A stretch of 15,339 bases of DNA. It comes from Candidatus Zipacnadia bacterium. Its GTDB lineage: Bacteria > Armatimonadota > Zipacnadia > Zipacnadales > Zipacnadaceae. How positions within the stretch are numbered: position 1 is the first letter of the stretch; every line of letters begins with the position of its first letter. Shown piece by piece: positions 7,686 through 14,832 of the stretch. The notes beneath the pieces were generated by a model. That model ran no database searches, was not told where the DNA came from, and saw only the letters and a list, made by a program, of their open reading frames with translations. Location: contig JALGTD010000020.1 of assembly GCA_029821515.1 (NCBI GenBank), positions 1-15,339 on the forward strand, read 5' to 3'. Both the position numbers and the translations under genes were made by a program.

Positions 7686-8078
7686 CTACAAACTGTCCTG
7701 GTCAGCCTCGGGTTGGTCTTCGGCTGGCTGGAGCTGGCTTGGCGCGGTTTCTTTCAGTTTGGCGATTTCCTGACGCTGTTGCTTGATCTTCTCAGCCAGT
7801 TCCTGGAGCTTGGCCTTAGCGTTTTCTACAGTAGCGGCAGTACTGTCAGCCCGGCGTCTCTGTATGGCCCACTGTGACCAGGTAGCAATTGCCATTACAA
7901 TGGCACCAATGCCAGCGCTTATCAGCATCCACCATCCCAGCGGCAGGGCATATCCGTATGGTTGATCTAATACCACCGCTCCTCGCATAAACGTCGGCTC
8001 AGCATTCCACTGAATAAACAGGGCACAGTAAGCGATGATTAACAGCAAGAACAGTACTTTGGCAATTGCGTTACCCAT
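7686..8078 (-). CDS. Small membrane protein, LapA-like, with coiled-coil tail
   Basis: A 130-residue protein with two membrane helices (about 5-23 and 47-69) joined by a loop containing Asn and Asp residues. A long helical, Lys/Gln/Glu-rich cytoplasmic tail (about 80-110; KLQELAEKIKQQRQEIAKLK) looks like a coiled coil, and an acidic end follows. This two-helix plus coiled-coil plan is that of LapA-domain (DUF1049) proteins. In Proteobacteria these partner LapB/YciM, a TPR protein, in controlling lipopolysaccharide synthesis. The match here is by architecture only. GGGAGG at 8093-8088 lies nine bases before the ATG. It is 53 bp downstream of the propeller gene and probably the last gene of the operon before the hairpin. 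A TPR protein heads the same operon, but that one is exported, so a LapA-LapB pairing is not implied. Confidence 0.7.
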   Translation of the reverse strand: MGNAIAKVLFLLLIIAYCALFIQWNAEPTFMRGAVVLDQPYGYALPLGWWMLISAGIGAIVMAIATWSQWAIQRRRADSTAATVENAKAKLQELAEKIKQQRQEIAKLKETAPSQLQPAEDQPEADQDSL

Positions 8079-8131
8079 TTGGGTTGGCCTCCCTCATAGG
8101 GATGGGTTGTAGTCTGGCAATCGAATCTCTA

Positions 8132-10135
8132 TCAATATAGCCGCGGTGCGTATGTCCCACCTGGCCCGGCCGGAGGTCCACCAGGGCCTCCAGGCATGCC
8201 GGGATAGCCTGTACCGAATCCGCCAGGACCATATCCGTACGGCTGCTGGAGCATTCCTGGTATCTTCGGCTGGGTCAATGAATTATCGATCACAAAGTAG
8301 ATACGGGCGCCTCCTTGATTACCATACCAGTCAGAGGCTTGGACTGTGAGAGTATGAATTCCCGCTGGATAGTTGCGCGCCATAACAGCTTCCGGGTCAT
8401 AGATCCACCAGATTATTCCCTGCACCGCGTCATACAAGATTTGCGAGGCGGGAACGGGCTGGCCATCCATCAGGATCTGTACACTGTTAGGGTCAATGCC
8501 ACAGCCAGTGTCCCTAACCTCGGTGACCACCCTCAATGGTGGGGAGCCAGGAATCTGGAGCAAATCTTCAGCAGGTGGGGGAGGGAAGAATAGCTCATCT
8601 GACTCGTTGGAAATAGCAAACGAGTATTCTGTCCCGGCCTGGGGGCCCGGGAACGTAATAGTAGTCTCTCCGAAGGTGGGCTTTTCATTGTCCGAGGCAC
8701 CAGCGTCGAAGCCATACAGTGTGCCGTCATCGCCCAGGGCGTAGACGCTGCCTTGCGCACAGGCCAAAGAGGAATCCACGTACCAGGCGTAGATATCCTG
8801 CACGGTTGTAGTTGTATAGCTGGTCTCGGAGCCTATACCCACACCACCAGGGCCCGGTAGACCTCTGGCCCCGGGGATGCCTGTCGTCTGTCCTGGCTGT
8901 CTCATTGATGGCTCCTGCGGTCCGTAACCGGGGGATTGACCGCCGGCGGCGGTGGTTGGCTGGAGTGGCTTCTGCAAGCGATATTCCCAGATCAGGTCTC
9001 CGCTTTGTGCATCAAGGGCCAATATTGAGGCAGGAAAAGTTTGGGTCTGGCGCTGCTGGACTGCACCAGTGGTGGGCCGGCCCATTGTACCTTGCCGAGG
9101 GCCAGTGGTGGCTGTCTGCTGCGCTTGGGTGGCCACCTGCAGCTCGCCGCTACGCACAAGCAGTACGTCACCGGCTAGAACGGGCGAGGACTGGATCGGA
9201 CCGTATGAGCTATGCTTGGGAAACCGCCATAGTGCTTTACCCTGGGTTGTGTCGACGCAGTAGACCACACCGTCGCGACTGCCAACGTAGGCAAGACGAC
9301 CTTTCACCGCGGGGCTGCCAACGATCAGATCGCCAGCTTGGAAACTCCATTGCCGCGTGCCTCTGGTAGCATCAAAGCCAACAAGTCTGTTGCTGGCGCT
9401 GGCCAACATCTGTCCGCGGTGGATCACTGGCGAGGAGAACAGTTCTTTGTAAGCTGTCGTGGCCTGGGTCCGCCAGACCATTCGAAAGCCCATCTCAGAT
9501 CGCTTCAAGGCATAAACATATCCGTCTTGCGAGGTTACGAAAACGTAGTCATTCCAGATAGCGGGAGTACTCTGGATCGGTCCGCCGGTTTCAAATGGCG
9601 CAAGCGGTTGGTCAGTGGACAGATCAAAAGCGTATAGTCGGCCGTCGTCAGACCCGAAATAGATGATGCCTGCGTGGATGACGGGTGCCGATTTCACTGG
9701 TCCTTCTGAGGTATATTTCCATTTAGCAGTTCCCCCGGCTGCGTCTACCGCCCATAGCTTGCCGTCGGCGGCACCGAAGTAGAGAGTGCCACTGTGCAGT
9801 ATTAGGCCGGAAGTGACCTGGGTGTTTAGTTCTGTGTATCCGTCGGGCCAGCTCTCCGCACCGGTGGCTCGATCGATTGCGTAGAGCTTACTGCCACGTG
9901 CAAAATAGATTCGATCTGGTCCTACCGCCGGCGTTGAGACAGCCTCACCACTTTCACCGGTGGCATAGCGCCAGCTCATAGACAAAGGCATGTCTATGGG
10001 GTCGGCAGCCACTCCGGTGTGTGTGACATCGTACAGATAGGTCCAGTCTGTGGAGTTCTGGGCTATTGCAGCCTCAATACTCAGAATGAGTGTGCTGACA
10101 ACAATGGCGGTAAGTATTCCATATCTATGTTTCAT
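8132..10135 (-). CDS. Exported PQQ-type beta-propeller protein with Gly/Pro-rich inserts and tail
   Basis: From ATG 10135, 667 residues. Residues 1-25 are a signal peptide (cleavage near AIA-QN). From about 50 to 385 and again at 445-480 there are repeated PQQ/BamB-like propeller blades with patterns such as GTLYFGAADGKLWAVD, GIIYFGSDDGRLYAFD and LAYVGSRDGVVYCVD. Between blades lie low-complexity Gln/Thr/Gly segments (about 334-366) and a Gly/Pro segment (about 389-435, GIPGARGLPGPGGVG). Residues about 530-617 look like an Ig/cadherin-type beta domain (AGIHTLTVQASDWYGNQG). The last 45 residues are Gly/Pro/Tyr-rich. No residues indicating bound PQQ or dehydrogenase activity are seen, so a structural or scaffold role (as in BamB) is more likely than catalysis. 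The start overlaps the M16-like stop (ATGA) and has GAGGAGA at 10148-10142, six bases away. An in-frame start at 10228 lies inside the preceding gene and is unlikely. Confidence 0.85.
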   Translation of the reverse strand: MKHRYGILTAIVVSTLILSIEAAIAQNSTDWTYLYDVTHTGVAADPIDMPLSMSWRYATGESGEAVSTPAVGPDRIYFARGSKLYAIDRATGAESWPDGYTELNTQVTSGLILHSGTLYFGAADGKLWAVDAAGGTAKWKYTSEGPVKSAPVIHAGIIYFGSDDGRLYAFDLSTDQPLAPFETGGPIQSTPAIWNDYVFVTSQDGYVYALKRSEMGFRMVWRTQATTAYKELFSSPVIHRGQMLASASNRLVGFDATRGTRQWSFQAGDLIVGSPAVKGRLAYVGSRDGVVYCVDTTQGKALWRFPKHSSYGPIQSSPVLAGDVLLVRSGELQVATQAQQTATTGPRQGTMGRPTTGAVQQRQTQTFPASILALDAQSGDLIWEYRLQKPLQPTTAAGGQSPGYGPQEPSMRQPGQTTGIPGARGLPGPGGVGIGSETSYTTTTVQDIYAWYVDSSLACAQGSVYALGDDGTLYGFDAGASDNEKPTFGETTITFPGPQAGTEYSFAISNESDELFFPPPPAEDLLQIPGSPPLRVVTEVRDTGCGIDPNSVQILMDGQPVPASQILYDAVQGIIWWIYDPEAVMARNYPAGIHTLTVQASDWYGNQGGARIYFVIDNSLTQPKIPGMLQQPYGYGPGGFGTGYPGMPGGPGGPPAGPGGTYAPRLY

Positions 10136-11592
10136 AGCTGATCTCCTCGTGCGACTGAGGAATTGTGCTGGTGCCCAGACGGTTGGGCATAGCGACAGGT
10201 CCATGCATAGCCCTGCCACGGTAGCCACGACTGCACGGTTGACTTTTGGCCAGCCTCTATGATAACTGTAGCCGATCTATGAAATATCTCGGCGCAGGCC
10301 TCGCTGATCTGCTCACCTGTCACCTCGGCAATCAGTTGCGGGAACTGCTGGTAAGTATAAAAGCCATCCATCCCCCCACAGCTCCTAAAGACGCCTAGAT
10401 AATGAGATAAGTCTCGATTGCGTTGCTGGCTGAGTACAAAGCTATTTATTACGAAGCGCTTGGCTCGCTCCAGCTCTGCATCGCTTGGTTTGTGTCGAGC
10501 AATATCGTTGAGCTGGCCCTTGGTTTCTGCATACACCATATCTATCTTCGATCGGGAGCAGGTGGCCAGTACCCAACTGTGACTGCATACCTGTGATGGC
10601 GTCAAAGCGGCCTCGACTGTATAAGCCAGACTCTGGTTGGCGCGCAATACTTGAAACAGACGTGAGCCCATTCCCGAACCCAGCAAGGTGCTGAGCACAA
10701 CTGCTGCCGGGTAGCTTGAGTCACCAATGGCCGGTGCCCTGCCGGCAATTACCACTACCGACTTGTCCAGTCCGCTCATCTTCAGTCTTCGCGGTCTGTC
10801 AATTGTTGGAAGCGGTGAAAACACCTCCGGGCCATATCCAGGACCTGGCAGCAAATCGGCAAAGTATTCTTGTGCCTTTGCTCTTACCTCGGTGAACTCG
10901 ACGTTGCCACTGATGCTAATTATCGTGGCATTGGGCCACAAATTGTTGTGATAAAACTCACGAACATCATTGAGAGTTATCACTGACATTGATGCGATTG
11001 ACCCTGTTACTGGCCAGGACCCGGCCCGCCGCGGATATAGCTCTTCGACTGCTGTGCTCAACGTCAACGGTATTGGCAACCCTCTATTTGTCCTGATCGT
11101 GCTTCGTAGCTGGCGGCGGGCTGTCTCAAAGCTCTCGCGATTGATTTCAGCCTCGAAAAGCCTATGTCGGATCAGCGCTAGGGCACAGCCTAAGTCCGAC
11201 GGCAGGCACTGGACAAGTAACTCCAGATAGTCGCGGGTTACACTGCTGTCGAGCCGGAGACTTGTCCGGCAGGGCCTGATATCCTTGGGCCACGGCTGCG
11301 GCGCGCTGGCAATCAGTGCCAACAGATTTCGGGTACCGGCGCGCAGGCGGCTCTCCCCATACGCTGGGACTGCGACCAGTGCCGATATCGCGACCGTCGA
11401 ACTGTAGCTGGTAGATTGAAAAAGAACACGGCAGCCATTGTCCAGTACTACTTCTTCGATTACTGGCGACCGAAACGGTTGCTGCGCGCCACAATCTCCC
11501 GGTGCCAACAGCATCACACCAACTACCAAGTTGACTACAACCAGCGGCAGCTTCAATTGAACAAGACTAACCTGAAAGAGACGTTCGCCCAC
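10132..11592 (-). CDS. Exported M16-family peptidase homologue, non-catalytic
   Basis: 486 residues from GTG 11592. A hydrophobic signal segment (about 15-35, ending CGA-QQ) precedes an M16 (pitrilysin/processing-peptidase) fold. The N-terminal half opens with VVLDNGCRVLF at 48-58, and the C-terminal half carries the typical loop LLGSGMGSRLFQVLR followed by QSLAYTVEAAL. The zinc-binding HxxEH should lie after the Gly of RAGTRNLLALIAS (84-96). The aligned residues are Asn89, Ala92 and Leu93, so all three ligands are gone and proteolysis is not expected. Inactive M16 subunits usually pair with an active partner, but none is in this window. The gene starts four bases after the TPR gene and overlaps the propeller gene by four. 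No good ribosome binding site precedes GTG 11592. TTG 11556 has AGGTTAG ten bases upstream and leads directly into the signal peptide, so it may be the true start. Confidence 0.85.
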   Translation of the reverse strand: MGERLFQVSLVQLKLPLVVVNLVVGVMLLAPGDCGAQQPFRSPVIEEVVLDNGCRVLFQSTSYSSTVAISALVAVPAYGESRLRAGTRNLLALIASAPQPWPKDIRPCRTSLRLDSSVTRDYLELLVQCLPSDLGCALALIRHRLFEAEINRESFETARRQLRSTIRTNRGLPIPLTLSTAVEELYPRRAGSWPVTGSIASMSVITLNDVREFYHNNLWPNATIISISGNVEFTEVRAKAQEYFADLLPGPGYGPEVFSPLPTIDRPRRLKMSGLDKSVVVIAGRAPAIGDSSYPAAVVLSTLLGSGMGSRLFQVLRANQSLAYTVEAALTPSQVCSHSWVLATCSRSKIDMVYAETKGQLNDIARHKPSDAELERAKRFVINSFVLSQQRNRDLSHYLGVFRSCGGMDGFYTYQQFPQLIAEVTGEQISEACAEIFHRSATVIIEAGQKSTVQSWLPWQGYAWTCRYAQPSGHQHNSSVARGDQL

Positions 11593-11596
11593 TGGC

Positions 11597-13552
11597 CTAT
11601 GTGTGGCTCAGGCGGACCAGCGCGGAACTAGCCAGCGTGTTGGCAGGGTCGACCGCCAATGCTGCACTATACGCCGCGATGGCCTCATGGACATTGCCTT
11701 GAGCCTCAAGCACCTCACCAATCTGAACGTGCACGTCAGCTACCTGCTCATCGGTAGGGGCGTTCTGTATGGCAATCTCCAGGGCTCGGTGCGCTGCCCG
11801 GTACTGACTGCGGGCTAAGTAGGCTCGTCCCATCTGCCGGTAGGCCGCAAAATAAGCTGAATCCAGGGACAGGGCCTGGTTGAGCGCTGTAATCTCCTGC
11901 TCATAATCGCCTGTTTCATGGTAGGACAGCCCAATCATATAGTACACGTACGCTCGTTGGTAGGCAGTTCTGGCCAACTGCGCTAGGGGAATGTGGTTCA
12001 GTGCTTCCTTGTATTGGCGTCGGGCCCGATACCATGACTCCATCTGGAAGAAGGCGTTGCCCAAGTTCGTATGCGACTGAGCGTACTTAGGATTGTTGCG
12101 AATTGCCTCAGTGAAATACTCGACGGCCTTGGTCAGATCATTAAGGTAGTAGGCGGCCAGACCTGCGGTATTCAAGCCATCCACGTCCGTTGGCTTCAAT
12201 CTTAGGGCGTACTGAGCTGTCTCCAATGCGGCTGCATAATTCTCTTGCAATAGTTCTGCTCGGGCCAGTTGGATGTACAGATCAGCGTTTTGCGGATCGA
12301 GCTCCAGGCCGCGCTCAACTACAGCCATTGCTTGGTGAGCGGCATTTAGAACCTCCGCGCTGCCTGGCACCAGCTCGTTGGCCTGGTCCACGTAGGCCCG
12401 AGCCAATCCGGCTAGCGCGCGGACCGAAAAGGGGTCTATCTCCAGCGCTCTTTGGAATTCTTTGATGGCCTCTTCATAGGAGTAAGAGGCGATACCACGC
12501 TCAGGATCCGAGACATAGGTATTAACCTGTAAAGAGTATACCTCGGCAAGCAGTTTGTGGGCCGGTGCGTAGTCGGGGTTAAATTTCAGTGCCGTCTTGG
12601 CGGACTCACTGGCGCTGTTGGTCATGGAAATAGCACTAAAAAGCAGGCCCTCGTCGTGGAATACTTTATCGGCTTCTGCCAGCGAGGCTTGGCCGATCCG
12701 CACATAGACGTCGGGATCGGAGGGGTTACCCAGTTTACTGCGGTTCAGCGCCTGGCGGTAAGCATTGCGGGCATTGGCCCACTCGCCCAGCGCCAGGTAG
12801 GTGTCACCAATGGCTTTATTAAGGTCGGGCCACAGACCGAGCTGTTGGGCAAAGGTTTCGGCGCGACTGTATTCTTGAGCCATAGTTTCTTCGGTCGTTC
12901 CCTGCCGGCGCTCTTCAGAGGCCTCTAGCCGGTCGATCCGGGTCTTCATATCGGTCCATTCCTGAAGCACCTCTCCAGCCTTCTGGAACTGTTCCAACGC
13001 GTCCTGGGGCTGGCCCAGATCGAGAAAAACGTGCCCATAGTAGTAGAGTGCCTCAACATATTTGGGGTCATAATAGACAGCCTGGGCCAGTGTCACCTGT
13101 GCGTGATCAAGCTTCCCGGCTTGGGTATATGCCTGCCCCATAGCGAGTAACGTCTCGGCTTTCCGAGGGCCAGCCAGTTTGCTAAGCTCCCGTTGATAGG
13201 CAGCTATTGCCTCGTCGAAGGCGCCTTGCTGGGCGTAGACGCGACCAATGTACAGACGCACCCCCGACCGCATAGGAGCTAATTGTTCAGCCTGGCGGAA
13301 CGCTTGCAGCGCTTCAGGATATTGCTGGAGCTGAAAGTGGGCGACTCCCAGATAGTAATAGGCCGCCTCATTCTCTGGCTGAGCCCATGTGGCCTGCTTC
13401 AGACTCGCCACAGCCTCCTGGTAGTCTCCTACCCCAATAGCGTTGATGCCTGTCACTAACTGGGGGTTTGGCTGCTGCTGTGCGGCGGTGCTGATAGTCA
13501 GAAGGCTTAATACGGCCAGCATCGCAACCGTGGTGCAGTGACTGTATTTCAT
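11597..13552 (-). CDS. Exported tetratricopeptide-repeat protein
   Basis: 651 residues from ATG 13552. Residues 1-24 form a signal peptide (MKYSHCTT, then MLAVLSLLTISTAA). The rest is helical TPR repeats from about 32 to the end, with recurring patterns such as AYYYLGVAHFQLQQYPEALQ, LLAMGQAYTQAGKLDHAQ, SHTNLGNAFFQMESWYRAR and VHVQIGEVLEAQGNVHEAI; roughly a dozen or more repeats. TPR arrays are protein-protein interaction scaffolds, and an exported one probably assembles envelope or secreted complexes. It heads a tight operon with the M16-like and propeller genes. Start choice: longer in-frame starts exist, but the ATG at 13627 coincides with the first base of the -35 element. A start at 13552, with GGGGG upstream, fits the predicted transcript and the signal peptide; ATG 13564 is an alternative. 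Confidence 0.9.
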   Translation of the reverse strand: MKYSHCTTVAMLAVLSLLTISTAAQQQPNPQLVTGINAIGVGDYQEAVASLKQATWAQPENEAAYYYLGVAHFQLQQYPEALQAFRQAEQLAPMRSGVRLYIGRVYAQQGAFDEAIAAYQRELSKLAGPRKAETLLAMGQAYTQAGKLDHAQVTLAQAVYYDPKYVEALYYYGHVFLDLGQPQDALEQFQKAGEVLQEWTDMKTRIDRLEASEERRQGTTEETMAQEYSRAETFAQQLGLWPDLNKAIGDTYLALGEWANARNAYRQALNRSKLGNPSDPDVYVRIGQASLAEADKVFHDEGLLFSAISMTNSASESAKTALKFNPDYAPAHKLLAEVYSLQVNTYVSDPERGIASYSYEEAIKEFQRALEIDPFSVRALAGLARAYVDQANELVPGSAEVLNAAHQAMAVVERGLELDPQNADLYIQLARAELLQENYAAALETAQYALRLKPTDVDGLNTAGLAAYYLNDLTKAVEYFTEAIRNNPKYAQSHTNLGNAFFQMESWYRARRQYKEALNHIPLAQLARTAYQRAYVYYMIGLSYHETGDYEQEITALNQALSLDSAYFAAYRQMGRAYLARSQYRAAHRALEIAIQNAPTDEQVADVHVQIGEVLEAQGNVHEAIAAYSAALAVDPANTLASSALVRLSHT

Positions 13553-13598
13553 AAGAGCCCCCATCTGCTTTGTCTTGTGACGGTCTACTTTGATGCCT

Positions 13599-13627
13599 AT
13601 TATATTCTTCGTTGCTGTCCTTGTCAA
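13599..13627 (-). promoter_or_regulatory. Consensus sigma70-type promoter of the TPR operon
   Basis: TTGACA at 13627-13622, a 17-bp spacer, and TATAAT at 13604-13599: both hexamers and the spacing match the consensus exactly. The predicted start of transcription is near 13592, leaving a leader of about 40 bases before ATG 13552. Confidence 0.88.
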
Positions 13628-13886
13628 TAAAACAAGTCATTGGCAACGTTCTGGCACAGTTGACTAACAATCGGAAGTTGTGAATAAGAGTGGTTACTGA
13701 AGCCTGTTTAGGTTGAGCCTTCGGTGCAGACCCGGTGATATTCCGGCAGTTGCTTGCTGCTTGGTGCTCGTTGCGTTTTTAATTGACCAGCCGATTTGAC
13801 TTTCCTGTCCGGGTGCTTCATATAAGCTCTCATCTGGTAGCTGCCGGCAAGTTATCACTTCTGTGGTTTCGCCGCTGGCATCATTG
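13628..13886. other. Divergent intergenic region between TPR operon and folP
   Basis: About 260 bp without a supportable gene. It holds a possible extra plus-strand promoter, TTGACT at 13796-13801 and TATAAG at 13821-13826, but the 19-bp spacer is long. A 7-base inverted pair (CCGGCAG near 13743, CTGCCGG near 13841) is too far apart to interpret. I see no RNA gene, riboswitch or clear operator. The long minus-strand reading frame crossing it is antisense to folP. Confidence 0.5.
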
Positions 13887-13895
13887 TGATATAAT
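13887..13895 (+). promoter_or_regulatory. Extended -10 promoter for folP
   Basis: TGATATAAT at 13887-13895 is an exact extended -10 element (TGnTATAAT). The -35 position 17 bases upstream (TTTCGC) is poor, as is usual for extended -10 promoters. Transcription would start near 13902, about 65 bases before the folP start. Confidence 0.7.
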
Positions 13896-13966
13896 ATGGT
13901 AGCGTGTGTGGAAGCCCCCATTTCAGTGGTTTTAGATAGCTTTGTGTGCAAGGGAAAACTAAAGTG

Positions 13967-14830
13967 ATGACCAGTTCCTGCCGGGATATTCCGCCGCCGG
14001 TTCGTCTGCCCTCTGGTGAGCTGGATTTTGCCGCGCGCACACTGGTGATGGGCATAATCAATATGACCCCGGATTCGTTTGCGGGTGACGGGCTGAGTAC
14101 CAACGTCACTGTGGCAGTCGAGCAGGCTCGCAACTTTGCCACCGCGGGTGCTGACCTCATTGACATCGGTGGGCAGTCTACTCGTCCGGGCAGCCGGCAG
14201 ATCTCGGTCGCTGAGGAGCTTGACAGAGTAATTCCGACCATTGAGGCCGTCCGGGCAGAAGTGGATGTGCCGATTTCCGTGGACAGCAGTGTAGCTGAGG
14301 TTGCCGAGCAGGCCCTGGAGGCGGGCGCTGAGATGATAAACGATGTCTATGCACTGCGTGGGGAGAGGATAGCCCCGTTCGCTGCGGAGGCTGGCGTGCC
14401 AGTCGTAATTATGCATATGCAGGGCACGCCGAGAGATATGCAGGATAATCCCAGCTACAAAGATGTGATTACAGAAATCTATGATTTTTTCGTGCGGCGC
14501 ATCGCGGCAACAGTGGATGCTGGTGTCGAAGAGCAGCAGATCATAATTGACCCCGGTTTTGGCTTTGGTAAGACCGTTGATCATAATCTGGAGATCCTGC
14601 GGCGGCTGCGCGAATTTCGCAGCCTCGGTCGCCCTGTTTTGATTGGCACCTCGCGCAAGTCCACCATTGGAGAGGTGCTTGATAAGCCGGTCACAGAGCG
14701 GTTGTGGGGGACGGCAGCCACCTGTGCGGTGGCCATCGCCAACGGAGCCAATATAATCCGCGTCCACGATGTATCCCAGATGGTCCAGGTCGCCCGGATG
14801 ACCGACGCAATTATGAGGGGCTTTGACTGA
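13967..14830 (+). CDS. folP: Dihydropteroate synthase
   Basis: Condenses 6-hydroxymethyl-dihydropterin pyrophosphate with p-aminobenzoate to dihydropteroate in cytoplasmic folate synthesis; the sulfonamide target. From ATG 13967 it has 287 residues in a single TIM-barrel domain. Motifs in order: GIINMTPDSFAGDG (29-42), DIGGQSTRPGS (66-76), SVDSS (104-108), INDV (124-127), MHMQGTPRDMQ (149-159), DPGFGFGK (195-202), GTSRKS (227-232) and IRVHDVS (264-270). Three motif positions depart from the usual form: DIGGESTRPG has Glu changed to Gln, SVDT has Thr changed to Ser, and SFSDGG reads SFAGDG. All other pterin and sulfate-site residues look intact, so the enzyme is probably active. AAGGGA at 13950-13955 supports GTG 13964 or ATG 13967; the GTG at 13946 overlaps that site and is unlikely. 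The next gene begins two bases after the stop. Confidence 0.96.
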   Translation: MTSSCRDIPPPVRLPSGELDFAARTLVMGIINMTPDSFAGDGLSTNVTVAVEQARNFATAGADLIDIGGQSTRPGSRQISVAEELDRVIPTIEAVRAEVDVPISVDSSVAEVAEQALEAGAEMINDVYALRGERIAPFAAEAGVPVVIMHMQGTPRDMQDNPSYKDVITEIYDFFVRRIAATVDAGVEEQQIIIDPGFGFGKTVDHNLEILRRLREFRSLGRPVLIGTSRKSTIGEVLDKPVTERLWGTAATCAVAIANGANIIRVHDVSQMVQVARMTDAIMRGFD

Positions 14831-14832
14831 CA

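Noticed and set aside
10136..10228. Propeller protein start at 10228
   Set aside because: It lies within the M16-like gene. ATG 10135 has an excellent ribosome binding site and is followed at once by a signal peptide.
11593..11596. Possible fusion of the TPR and M16-like genes
   Set aside because: A clear TAG ends the TPR frame at 11599-11597, and the M16-like gene starts in a different frame with its own signal peptide.
13553..13627. TPR protein start at 13627
   Set aside because: That ATG begins in the -35 element of a consensus promoter, so it would not be on the transcript.
13741..13780. Possible terminator on the plus strand (GCAG/CTGC pair followed later by TTTTT)
   Set aside because: The stem is only four base pairs and the T-run is about 14 bases beyond it; no upstream plus-strand gene needs a terminator here.
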